A stretch of DNA of 64,000 nt from Asaia sp003994335 (GTDB taxonomy: Bacteria; Pseudomonadota; Alphaproteobacteria; Acetobacterales; Acetobacteraceae). Of this stretch, positions 36,692 through 45,110 are shown piece by piece. Positions within the stretch are counted from its first letter, which is position 1; every line of letters begins with the position of its first letter. The stretch covers positions 1 through 64,000 of the forward strand of contig NZ_JBBCOR010000003.1 in the NCBI RefSeq assembly GCF_037151175.1. Direction: 5' to 3'. The notes beneath the pieces were generated by a model. It worked only from the letters and a program-made list of their open reading frames with translations. It searched no databases and was not told where the DNA came from. The position numbers were made by a program, and so were the translations under genes.

Positions 36692-37202
36692 TTTGACCCA
36701 ATCCGCCGAAGAACCGTCCTCTATAACGAGGGCGGCGCTTCGCTCACGTCTGGATCTGATCGTGGCCGATCGCCGCTGGCGCGCCAGCGTGCCCAATCTG
36801 GAAGCGCTCGTTGCGCGATGCATCGAGGCAAGCTGGCCATGGCTGGATCGCGATCGCATCCCCGCCTTTCTTCTCGCGGGGGATCACGCCATCAAGGCGC
36901 TCAACGCGACATTCCGTGACAAGAACAAGCCGACCAACGTCCTCACTTTCGAAGAGAACGGGACATTCGGCGACGGCGATATCGCGCTCGCCTATGAAAC
37001 GGTCCGCCGTGAGGCGCAGGTCAGCGGCAAGAAATTCCCGCACCATTTCGCGCATCTGGTCGTTCATGGTCTGCTGCATCTGGCGGGTCACGACCATCAT
37101 CGCCCGGACGAAGCCCGTCTGATGGAGATGACCGAATCCCGCATCCTTGCGCGTCTGGGTATTCCCAATCCCTGGCGTCTGGGCGGGGGGCGCGGCGCAT
37201 GA
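36675..37202 (+). CDS. ybeY: Endoribonuclease YbeY
   Basis: A 175-residue single-strand-specific endoribonuclease needed for 16S rRNA 3'-end maturation and ribosome quality control. The zinc motif is HGLLHLAGHDH near residue 130, and the RDKNKPTNVLTFEENG segment precedes it. The start at 36675 gives a normal-length protein. It overlaps the end of phoH by 17 nt, and its stop overlaps corC by 4 nt. Confidence 0.94.
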   Translation: MEPRSSLTQSAEEPSSITRAALRSRLDLIVADRRWRASVPNLEALVARCIEASWPWLDRDRIPAFLLAGDHAIKALNATFRDKNKPTNVLTFEENGTFGDGDIALAYETVRREAQVSGKKFPHHFAHLVVHGLLHLAGHDHHRPDEARLMEMTESRILARLGIPNPWRLGGGRGA

Positions 37203-38119
37203 GCGAGAGCGACGAGCACCGCCAGCGCCCCTCGAAAGGGCTATTCGGCATCTTCAACCGCAAGGGGCGTGAACAGGGGTTGCGCCTCTCGATTGCGGCC
37301 CTGGTGGAAGAGGCCGCGGCCCCCCATCCGGAAACCGGTACGCGCCCCGAACTCGACCGGCAGGAACGCGCGCTGATCACCAACGTGCTGCATCTGCGCG
37401 AAAAGACAGCGGATGATGTGATGGTGCCGCGCGCCGATATCGTCTCGATGTCAGCCGATATCACGCTCGACGAGGCTCTGGCCTTTATGCGTCGCGAGAA
37501 TCACTCGCGCGTGCCGGTCTACCGCGAGCATCTCGACAACGTCATCGGCATGATCCACGTCAAGGACCTCATTGCCTATATCGGCACCTCGGAGGCCTTC
37601 GATATCGAGCCCTTGCTGCGTCAGCCCTTACTGGTTGCCCCGCAGATTCCCGTGCTCGATCTGCTGCTCCAGATGCGTCAGAGGCGCACCCATCTGGCCC
37701 TGGTCATCGATGAATATGGCGGGGTGGATGGTCTGGTGACCATCGAAGACCTTGTGGAGACAATCGTTGGCGACATCTCGGACGAGCATGACGAGCCCGT
37801 CTCGGCCATGATTTCCGAGCGCGCCGACGGCTCTTTCGACCTCGATGCCCGTCTGCCCGTTGATGAACTCGAAGGCTTCATGGGGCCACTACTGACCGAA
37901 GCCGAGCGTGAAGCCGAGATCGAAACCGTCGGCGGTCTCGTATTCCGCCTCGCGGGGCATGTCCCGATCCGCGGGGAGGTCTTCACTCATGAGAGCGGCC
38001 TCGTCTTTCGCGTGACCGATGCCGATGCGCGTCACATACGCGCCCTCAGAATGCGTGTACCAGCCGACTGGGTTCGCAGCGACGCGGAGACGTCCCATCG
38101 CGGGGATGACAAGCACTAG
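37199..38119 (+). CDS. corC: CorC/HlyC family CBS-domain protein
   Basis: A 306-residue cytoplasmic protein with two CBS domains (VMVPRADIVSMSADITLDEAL...NVIGMIHVKDLI and the second ending in DEYGGVDGLVTIEDLVETIVGDI). A CorC_HlyC domain forms the C-terminus (DLDARLPVDELEGFMG...VRHI-like). CorC proteins are tied to magnesium/cobalt efflux. It lacks the membrane DUF21 part. It closes the miaB-phoH-ybeY-corC run; lnt, often next in other alphaproteobacteria, is absent here. Confidence 0.93.
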   Translation: MSESDEHRQRPSKGLFGIFNRKGREQGLRLSIAALVEEAAAPHPETGTRPELDRQERALITNVLHLREKTADDVMVPRADIVSMSADITLDEALAFMRRENHSRVPVYREHLDNVIGMIHVKDLIAYIGTSEAFDIEPLLRQPLLVAPQIPVLDLLLQMRQRRTHLALVIDEYGGVDGLVTIEDLVETIVGDISDEHDEPVSAMISERADGSFDLDARLPVDELEGFMGPLLTEAEREAEIETVGGLVFRLAGHVPIRGEVFTHESGLVFRVTDADARHIRALRMRVPADWVRSDAETSHRGDDKH

Positions 38120-38132
38120 CGATTCCTGGCGA

Positions 38133-38173
38133 TCAAGAGGCCGTCCGCGCTCGTCGGGCAGGCCGCCTCTTGA
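38133..38173. repeat. Hairpin after corC (9-bp perfect stem)
   Basis: TCAAGAGGC (38133-38141) and GCCTCTTGA (38165-38173) are perfect complements enclosing 23 GC-rich nt. It lies between corC and the DsbA-like gene. There is no U-run, so intrinsic termination is doubtful. It could slow polymerase or stabilise mRNA ends. Confidence 0.45.
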
Positions 38174-38230
38174 CGCCGCGTAGCTTCCGGTCTTCAAAAC
38201 TTTGACATCATGACCCGGGAGTGTTCTTCA

Positions 38231-38833
38231 ATGTCTCTATATCGGCGTAGTTTTCTGGCGGCCCTGCCAGCCCTCGCGCTCATCCCGAAGGCACGCGCCG
38301 AGGATAGCCGGCTGACTCCGCGCACATTGGGCAACCCCAAGGCGCCGGTTACGGTCAATGAGTGGTTTTCGCTCACATGCACCCATTGCGCGCATTTCGA
38401 GATGACCGTCTTCCAGGACGTGAAGACAAAGCTGATCGATACCGGCAAGGTCTTCTATGTCTATCATGACTTCCCGCTCGATCAGATCGCCCTGCTGGGT
38501 GCCATGGTGGCGCGCTCCCTGCCGGTTGATCGCTACGTACCCTTCGTCAACTCCATGCTTGCCAGCCAGGATCGCTGGGCCTTCGCGCGCGACGTGAACC
38601 CCAAGAAGCAGATCCAGCAGATGGCGGCGCTTGCCGGAATCTCGGCCGATCAGTTTGCCAAGATCGATGCAGATGATGCATTCCGTCAGGCGCTGGTCGC
38701 CCAGCAGGATTCGGACCAGGCCAAGTACAATATTGGCGGCACGCCGTTCTTCATGTTCAACAACCAGCCCTATAACCAGGAACTTCTGACATTCGAGGCC
38801 TTCGAGGCCGAAGTGAAGAAGGCTGGTGGCTAA
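38231..38833 (+). CDS. DsbA-like periplasmic thiol:disulfide interchange protein
   Basis: A 200-residue thioredoxin-fold protein. The start at 38231 gives MSLYRRSFLAALPALALIPKARA, a signal peptide with a twin-Arg-like YRRSF stretch but probably Sec-type. The active site is CTHC near residue 50 (FSLTCTHCAHFEMTVF), and the cis-Pro is in GGTPFFMFNNQ near 178. It belongs to the DsbA/DsbG-like group common in alphaproteobacteria. SMC begins about 20 nt after its stop. Confidence 0.92.
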   Translation: MSLYRRSFLAALPALALIPKARAEDSRLTPRTLGNPKAPVTVNEWFSLTCTHCAHFEMTVFQDVKTKLIDTGKVFYVYHDFPLDQIALLGAMVARSLPVDRYVPFVNSMLASQDRWAFARDVNPKKQIQQMAALAGISADQFAKIDADDAFRQALVAQQDSDQAKYNIGGTPFFMFNNQPYNQELLTFEAFEAEVKKAGG

Positions 38834-38856
38834 GCAGAGGACCCCGCTTTTCGCGT

Positions 38857-41800
38857 ATGTCAGCCAAGATCACGCGCCTGCGGATAGCGGGTTTCAAGAG
38901 TTTTGCCGATCCTGCCACGATTGATATCCTTCCCGGCCTGACAGGCATTGTCGGGCCGAATGGATGTGGCAAGTCCAACGTCGTCGAGGCCCTGCGTTGG
39001 GCCATGGGAGAGAGTTCCGCCCGTGCCCTCCGTGGCGGGGAACTCGACGATCTGATTTTTGCAGGCACCAGCGCCCGTTCCGCCCGTTCCCTCGCTGAGG
39101 TTACGCTCTGGCTTGAAGAGGCCACAGGGCTGGCCCCGCCCCCCTTTAGCGAGACGGATGGGCTCGAGATCTGCCGGCGGGCCGAGCGCGGCTCCGGCAG
39201 CGATTTCCGCCTCAATGGCCGCGCCCTGCGCGCGCGCGACATCACCACGATGTTCGCCGATCTGTCTTCCGGCGCACGCAGTTCCTCCATCGTGAGTCAG
39301 AACCGCGTGAGCGCGCTCATCAGCGCAAAGCCGGAGGAGCGACGCTCGCTGCTGGAAGAGGCTGCGGGTATCAGCGGGCTCCATGCCCGGCGTCATGATG
39401 CGGAACTCAAACTGCGTCAGGCTGAGGGCAATATCGCGCGCAGCGAGGATCTGCGCCAGCAGATCACAAACCGCCTCGAACAGCTCGATGCACAGTCGAC
39501 GCAGGCGCGCGCCTATCGCAGCCTGTCAGAATCCATACGCGAAGACGAAAGCGCCCTCTCCTGGCTTGTGCACAGGCGCGCGGCATTGCTGGTCGAGCGC
39601 ACGGAAGGGCTTTTGCAAGAGGCCGAGCGCCAGCGCGATGACGCTGGTCAAGGCGCAGACATGGCCGAGCAGGCCACAATTGCCCACAAAATGCGCGTCC
39701 AAGCGTTACGCGAGACAGTAGAATCTGTACGTGAAGCCCGCGACAAGCTGCGCCTGACGGCTGAAACATCGCGGGAATCCCTGACCCAATCGCGCGCTGC
39801 TTGCGAGCAGGCCATGACGCGTCAGGCCCAGAACAGTGCCGATCGGAGTCTGGCACAAGCGCGTCTCGATGAGGCACTGGCGCGCCAGGATGCCCTGAAG
39901 GAGAGTCTGGATCGCCTCGACATCACGCTTCGCACCCTCCCCGATACGCTGACGGTCCAGGAGAAAGCCGCAGAGCAGGCGGAACTGGCCTTGCGACAAG
40001 CCGAAAGTCAGGTCGCTTCTCTTACCGCGTCTCTGACACGCGACCGGCTCGCCGCGCAGGCCCTCGCCAAGGACCATGAGACGACCGCGCAGCGTATCCA
40101 GTCACTGGAATGCGATGAGGCCCGTCTGACCGAGGCGCTCGCCAATGTGCGCGCCCAGATGCCCGATGAGGCCGCTCTTCATGCGCTGCAAAAGGCTTTG
40201 GACGAGAAGCGCAGGACGCGGCAGGACCATGACGCGCGCGTCGAAGGACTGAACGGGCAGTGTCAGGATGCGCGCCTCTCTCTCGCCGATGCCGAGCAAA
40301 AGGCGGGGCAAGCCCGGCGAGAAGCCGAACAGGCGCGCCTCTCGCTCGAGGCCCTGCACACGCGTCAGAAAGCCCTCCTTGCGCAGATCGCCGCTCACGA
40401 GACCGAACTCGCTGCGCTTGATGAGGCGCGGCTTGGCGACGAAGCCCTGTCCCAAGAGGACGCCCGCGCCATCACCATGGGCGAGGCGCGTGACGCCGCG
40501 CGGCAGCAAGCGGACGCGCATCAGGCGGCGCATGCAGAAGCCCAACAGGCTCTGGCGGCCATCGAGGCCCAGATAGCCGGCGCTGCACGCCAGCGGGAAT
40601 TGCTCACGAAGGAGCATGACCAGGCCAATCAAGCCTGCGCCCGGCATGATGCTCAGATCCAAGGCTTCGCGGCCCAGCGCGACCACCTCGTTGCCGAGAT
40701 GCCCGATGATGCACTCCTGGCCGGGGCACGCCAGCAGCGTAAGGACGTTGAGGCAAGTCTCGTCACGCTCAATGCCGAACGTGAGACGCTTTCGACGGAA
40801 CGCAATATCGTACGTCAGGACTGGGAACGCGCTCACAAGGCCAGCCAGACGGCAACGGCCCATATGATGGCCCTTAGGGTGCAGTACGAGGCGCTCAGGG
40901 CGACAAGGGGAGAAACCTCCCTGCCTGATCCGCTGATCGAGGCGCTGGTTATTCCGGCCGGGCTCGAGCGCGCCCTCGCCGTAGCCCTGGATCAGACGAT
41001 CGAGGCGTCACTCGACGCCACACAGAGCCGTGCCTGGCTACTCCTTCCTGAGCAAGCCTCTCAACCGTTACCGCCTGGATCCACGCCGCTCAGCGCGCTT
41101 ATCCGCGCACCTGAAGCGCTTGCCCGCTGCTTCTCAGCTATCGCCCTGATAGACGATCCGACGATGGGCAAGGTTCTTCAACCTTCCCTCCTCCCCGGAC
41201 AATGTCTTGTCAGTCGTGATGGCGGGTTGTGGCGCTGGGACGGGTATTGCGACACCGGGAGTCTTCCGTCTCGTGCCCTGGGACCTGTCGAGACCGTCGC
41301 TCGGTTGCGCGCGCTGGAAGAAGAGATCCGGGCTTCTGAAACGGCTCTTCCTCCGCTGCAGGCCCAGACGTCAACGCTTGAAGCACGCGAGCAGACGATT
41401 GTCGCGCGTCTTGAAGCGCTGCGCGAGGCCTTGCATCGTGACGAAGCGCTTCTCCCCAAGCTCCGGCGGGAGGAAGATGCCCTTTCCTCCCGAGCGGACC
41501 GCGTGACCAGCCAACTCGCGCAGCTTGAGCAGAGGCGCGAAGAGGCCATGATCCAGCGCGAGGAAATGGGGCGCCGTGCCGACGCAGCCCGCGAGGCGCT
41601 GGCTGAGCTCCCCTCGGAAGCGAGCATGCAGGGGCAACATGCGCAGAGACAACACGCTGCAGACGCGGAAAAATTCCTGCTTACCCAAGCTCAGGGCAAC
41701 CTCCGCGACGCGGATACAGCCTATGCCGAGGCGCGAGAGCGCGCGACCCGCTGCAGATTGCAGGAGGAGGCGCGCGCCGCAAAAGCCACGACGCTCACGG

Positions 41801-43371
41801 GCGTGCTTGCTCAGGAAAAGCGCGATCAGCAGGATATCGCCGCGCATTGCGCTCAGCTTGAGGCGCAGGATCATGAAACCGCGCTGCGCATCACCCAGGA
41901 GATGCTGCGGTCGAACCGCGCGACGTTGACCCGTGTTGAGGAAGAGCTCACCGCAGCACGCGGCGCCGGAGAGGCGCTTGGACGCGACATCGGAGCGGCG
42001 AGCCGAGACCTTCAGACGGCGCGGGATCTGAAGCTGAGCCTGACCAGCCGTCTCTCCGCACTGCTTCCTCAGCATGAGGCCCTCGTTTCAAACCTGACAG
42101 AGATGCGGGCTCATCAGACAACCCTCGCGCCGGTGCCCGATCTGACGCCCAGGGAACGAGAGCTGGACCAGTGCCGAGAACGGGAAGCCACCAGCCGTCA
42201 GAATGACCTGACCTGCCGTGAGGCGCTACGCGAAACAAAAGCCGCGCTGGAAAAGGCGCTGCAGGAAAAGGAACAGACGATCTCGCGGCGCGTCGAGACG
42301 CTGAGCACGATCGCGGCACTGGAAGAGGACCTGCAACGCCTCGCCGAACGTGTCGCCGAGGGAGAAAAAGAGATTGCCCGTGCCAGCGCTGAGGCTTCGC
42401 GGCTCGAAACCGTCACGCTAGAAACGGCCGAAGCGCTGTCGAGAGCGGAAAGCGACTTTGCATCTGCCGCCGAGGCTCTGGCCGAAATCGATTCGGCCAT
42501 CGAGGCTCTCTCCCGCACACGGCGTGATGAGGAGCAGCGCTGCGCGACAGCTCGAGAAAACGCAATACGGCTGCAGGAGCGCCTCGAACAGGCGCGCGCC
42601 CAGTACGCCAAACTCGACGAGGGCCGGGCCAATACGCCGGAAGAGACATTCGACCTTCCGCTCACCGAACAGAGCGAGACGAGCTTGAAGCGTCGCCTGG
42701 CGCGCAACCAGAAGGAACGCGAGGCGCTCGGACCCGTCAATCTTCTGGCCGAGCAGGAATATGCCGAAGCCCATAGCCAGTCAGAGCATCTGGCGCGCGA
42801 ACACGACGAGCTGGAATCTGCGATCAATCGCCTTCGCGGATCAATCAACGCCTTGAAAAAGGAAGGGCGGGAGCGCCTACAGGCGGTATTCGTCGAGGTC
42901 GATCGCCATTTCCAGGCGCTGTTCAGCCGCATGTTCAACGGTGGCAAGGCCCATCTCGGCCTTGTCGGCAGTGACGATCCGCTAGAGGCTGGTCTTGAGA
43001 TATTCGCCCAGCCTCCCGGCAAGAAACTCTCGACGCTTTCTCTGCTCTCAGGGGGCGAGCAGGCGCTCACCGCACTTTCGCTCATATTCGCTACGTTCAA
43101 ATGCCAGCCTTCCCCCCTCTGCATTCTTGATGAGGTCGACGCTCCGCTCGATGATGCCAATGTGGAACGGCTGTGCAGCCTGCTCAAGGATATGGCCGAA
43201 GAGGCCCAAACACGCTTTCTGGTTGTTACCCACCATCAACTCACCATGGCGCATATGGATCGGCTGTTCGGCGTGACCATGCAGGAGCGCGGTGTCAGTC
43301 AGGTCCTGTCCGTCGATCTGTCGCTGGCGGCCAGCTTTGCCGAGAATGGGTCACTGGCAGTGGCTCCCTGA
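38857..43371 (+). CDS. smc: Chromosome segregation protein SMC
   Basis: A 1504-residue SMC ATPase that folds and segregates the chromosome. Walker A is GPNGCGKSNVVEALRW near residue 32. The hinge spans about 690-810 (EALVIPAGLERALAVALDQ to ALGPVETV), flanked by very long Gln/Glu/Ala/Arg coiled coils. The ABC signature LSGGEQALTALSL lies near 1396 and Walker B CILDEVDAPLDDAN near 1425. Most bacterial SMC proteins are near 1150-1200 residues, so the arms here are long. ScpA and ScpB are not in the window. Confidence 0.96.
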   Translation: MSAKITRLRIAGFKSFADPATIDILPGLTGIVGPNGCGKSNVVEALRWAMGESSARALRGGELDDLIFAGTSARSARSLAEVTLWLEEATGLAPPPFSETDGLEICRRAERGSGSDFRLNGRALRARDITTMFADLSSGARSSSIVSQNRVSALISAKPEERRSLLEEAAGISGLHARRHDAELKLRQAEGNIARSEDLRQQITNRLEQLDAQSTQARAYRSLSESIREDESALSWLVHRRAALLVERTEGLLQEAERQRDDAGQGADMAEQATIAHKMRVQALRETVESVREARDKLRLTAETSRESLTQSRAACEQAMTRQAQNSADRSLAQARLDEALARQDALKESLDRLDITLRTLPDTLTVQEKAAEQAELALRQAESQVASLTASLTRDRLAAQALAKDHETTAQRIQSLECDEARLTEALANVRAQMPDEAALHALQKALDEKRRTRQDHDARVEGLNGQCQDARLSLADAEQKAGQARREAEQARLSLEALHTRQKALLAQIAAHETELAALDEARLGDEALSQEDARAITMGEARDAARQQADAHQAAHAEAQQALAAIEAQIAGAARQRELLTKEHDQANQACARHDAQIQGFAAQRDHLVAEMPDDALLAGARQQRKDVEASLVTLNAERETLSTERNIVRQDWERAHKASQTATAHMMALRVQYEALRATRGETSLPDPLIEALVIPAGLERALAVALDQTIEASLDATQSRAWLLLPEQASQPLPPGSTPLSALIRAPEALARCFSAIALIDDPTMGKVLQPSLLPGQCLVSRDGGLWRWDGYCDTGSLPSRALGPVETVARLRALEEEIRASETALPPLQAQTSTLEAREQTIVARLEALREALHRDEALLPKLRREEDALSSRADRVTSQLAQLEQRREEAMIQREEMGRRADAAREALAELPSEASMQGQHAQRQHAADAEKFLLTQAQGNLRDADTAYAEARERATRCRLQEEARAAKATTLTGVLAQEKRDQQDIAAHCAQLEAQDHETALRITQEMLRSNRATLTRVEEELTAARGAGEALGRDIGAASRDLQTARDLKLSLTSRLSALLPQHEALVSNLTEMRAHQTTLAPVPDLTPRERELDQCREREATSRQNDLTCREALRETKAALEKALQEKEQTISRRVETLSTIAALEEDLQRLAERVAEGEKEIARASAEASRLETVTLETAEALSRAESDFASAAEALAEIDSAIEALSRTRRDEEQRCATARENAIRLQERLEQARAQYAKLDEGRANTPEETFDLPLTEQSETSLKRRLARNQKEREALGPVNLLAEQEYAEAHSQSEHLAREHDELESAINRLRGSINALKKEGRERLQAVFVEVDRHFQALFSRMFNGGKAHLGLVGSDDPLEAGLEIFAQPPGKKLSTLSLLSGGEQALTALSLIFATFKCQPSPLCILDEVDAPLDDANVERLCSLLKDMAEEAQTRFLVVTHHQLTMAHMDRLFGVTMQERGVSQVLSVDLSLAASFAENGSLAVAP

Positions 43372-43389
43372 GGCAGGAGGGTTATAACC

Positions 43390-43449
43390 ATGTCTTTATT
43401 GTGTTTTTCTCCCGATCCTGCCCATAATGACGGTTTCGACATGACGTAG
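43390..43449 (+). CDS. 19-codon ORF with strong Shine-Dalgarno, in frame with the metallophosphoesterase
   Basis: AGGAGGG at 43375-43381 lies 8 nt before the ATG at 43390. The frame reads MSLLCFSPDPAHNDGFDMT and stops at TAG (43447-43449). The same frame stays open from there into the metallophosphoesterase, through a six-proline stretch and GRGLRVVGDVHG. So this is either the true N-terminus cut by an amber codon or a leader peptide. Confidence 0.45.
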   Translation: MSLLCFSPDPAHNDGFDMT

Positions 43450-43524
43450 CTCCGAAAGGCCGATCCGATTTCGTTCCCCCCACCTCCCCCACCCGATCTT
43501 TCACGACTGAGCGCCGGTCGCGGG

Positions 43525-44184
43525 TTGCGCGTGGTGGGCGACGTTCATGGCGATCTGACGGCTTTCGAACACGCTGTGGCGACCGATCGTTTCATCATTC
43601 AGCTTGGCGATCTTGTCGATCATGGGCCCGATAGCGCTGGCACGCTAAGGCTCATGCTGGACCTCATCGATGACGGACGTGGATTGTTCATCCTCGGGAA
43701 TCACGACCGAAAGCTCGGCCGGGCGCTAGAGGGCAGAAGGCTGCGGCGGGATCCGCCTCTGGAACAGACGCTGGATCAGCTTTCTGGACCCGTTCAGGCG
43801 GGATTGCGCGAGCGCGCCTATGAGGCCATCGCTCAGGCCCCCGCCTGGATCGTGCAGGACGAACTGATCTTCGTCCATGGCGGGTTCCATACCGACATGC
43901 TGATCGAGGCTCCCCCTCCGGCCCTGGGCTCGATGACACCGCTGTTGTCGCGCGCGCTCTTTGGCGAGACAACCGGCCGCATGCAGCCTGATGGCTACCC
44001 CGAGAGGCGGCTGCGATGGATCGATCATATCCCCGAGGGCCATGTCGTTTATTGTGGCCATGACCGCCGCTCGACCGATGGCCGCCCCTGGATCAGGGAC
44101 GGACGCAACGGGGGTCGCGCCATTTTCACTGACCTGGGCGCCGGAAAAGGCGGCCATCTTGCCTGGATTGATCTGGATGTCTGA
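43525..44184 (+). CDS. Metallophosphoesterase (Ser/Thr phosphatase-like)
   Basis: A 219-residue calcineurin-type phosphoesterase. Metal-binding motifs are GDVHGDL (residue 5), GDLVDHGPDS near 29, GNHDRKLG near 57, VHGGFH near 115, and CGHDRR near 175. The TTG at 43525 has no good ribosome site and leaves only four residues before the first motif, which is very short. The frame is open back to a TAG at 43447, with a strong Shine-Dalgarno and ATG beyond it. It overlaps the chorismate mutase gene by 8 nt. The substrate is unknown. Confidence 0.82.
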   Translation: MRVVGDVHGDLTAFEHAVATDRFIIQLGDLVDHGPDSAGTLRLMLDLIDDGRGLFILGNHDRKLGRALEGRRLRRDPPLEQTLDQLSGPVQAGLRERAYEAIAQAPAWIVQDELIFVHGGFHTDMLIEAPPPALGSMTPLLSRALFGETTGRMQPDGYPERRLRWIDHIPEGHVVYCGHDRRSTDGRPWIRDGRNGGRAIFTDLGAGKGGHLAWIDLDV

Positions 44185-44479
44185 ACAGGAAACACGCGCG
44201 CTTCTCGAACGGCATCGCCAGAGCATCGATAATATCGATGCGGCGCTGATCCATATGCTGGCGGAGCGCTTTCGCCAGACCCAGGCCGTGGGCGAGCTCA
44301 AGGCCCGCTCCGGTCTGCCTGCCGCCGACCCTGCACGTGAGGCGCGTCAGATCGAGCGCCTGCGCCAACTTGCCTCCTCGGCCCGGCTCGATCCTGACTT
44401 CGCGGAAAAGTTTCTTGCATTCATCATCCGGGAGGTGATCCGTCATCATGACTCAATCGCCGGGCGCAGCCCGCGCTGA
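44177..44479 (+). CDS. Chorismate mutase (AroQ class)
   Basis: A 100-residue all-helical AroQ-type chorismate mutase, converting chorismate to prephenate for Phe/Tyr synthesis. LLERHRQSIDNIDAALIHMLAERFRQTQAVGELKA carries the first catalytic Arg and Lys positions, and DPAREARQIERL and FLAFIIREVIRHHD follow. Its ATG lies in the end of the metallophosphoesterase gene, and its end overlaps sixA by 32 nt. Confidence 0.92.
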   Translation: MSEQETRALLERHRQSIDNIDAALIHMLAERFRQTQAVGELKARSGLPAADPAREARQIERLRQLASSARLDPDFAEKFLAFIIREVIRHHDSIAGRSPR

Positions 44480-45011
44480 TACGGAAACGGAGATGACGGC
44501 GCATCACATCATTTTCGCCAGACATGCCCAGGCTGCCCCCGAGGCATGGGGAGGTCTCGACCGCAACAGGCCGCTCACTGAACGGGGCCAGCTTGACGCG
44601 GAGCATCTCGCCCACGCAATCGCAGCGCTCGACATCGCTCTGGCCGGTACGCATCTATGGCACAGCACCGCCGCGCGGACGAGCCAGACAGCGGCCAGCA
44701 TTGCGGCCTGTCTGCCCTCCTCACGCGTGGTGCTCGGGCTCGATGCCCTGTATGATCTTGATCTCTACGGCATGCTCGAACTCATCCGGGAGACGCCGGG
44801 TTCAGTCCGCACGCTGATCATCGTCGGGCATAACCCGGTGATCGCCGAAATCTGCCGCCATCTCGCCAGTGATGCGATTGACGGGCCCATCGCTCGAGAG
44901 CTGATGAAAGGCTTCGAGCCTGCCACGGCGGCCATGTTCGCGGTCGCTTCGGACTGGGCCGGGCTCTCTCCCAACACCGCCACGCTTGGCGCAGTGCTTC
45001 CACCCGGGTGA
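44448..45011 (+). CDS. sixA: SixA-type phosphohistidine phosphatase
   Basis: A 187-residue histidine phosphatase. The phospho-acceptor His is in the RHAQA motif near residue 25, and the second His is in IIVGHNPVIAEI near residue 126. SixA proteins dephosphorylate phosphohistidine on signalling or phosphotransfer proteins. The ATG at 44448 is preferred over one at 44493 because GGGAGGTGATC precedes it at good spacing. It lies within the end of the chorismate mutase gene. Confidence 0.85.
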   Translation: MTQSPGAARADTETEMTAHHIIFARHAQAAPEAWGGLDRNRPLTERGQLDAEHLAHAIAALDIALAGTHLWHSTAARTSQTAASIAACLPSSRVVLGLDALYDLDLYGMLELIRETPGSVRTLIIVGHNPVIAEICRHLASDAIDGPIARELMKGFEPATAAMFAVASDWAGLSPNTATLGAVLPPG

Positions 45012-45110
45012 AAACGGCCTCATGGCGCGCTTTCGCGGCCCGCCATTTCGGACGGAGTTCACCCATATGTTGATTGCCCCATCGCAGTTAACTTCGTAAG
45101 GCGTTTTTCC

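Noticed and set aside
35402..36859. 485-codon open frame antisense to phoH
   Set aside because: Antisense shadow of miaB/phoH/ybeY; His/Arg/Gly-rich translation without domain features.
42198..43187. 329-codon Ser/Arg-rich frame antisense to smc
   Set aside because: Typical reverse of Glu/Ala-rich coiled-coil coding sequence.
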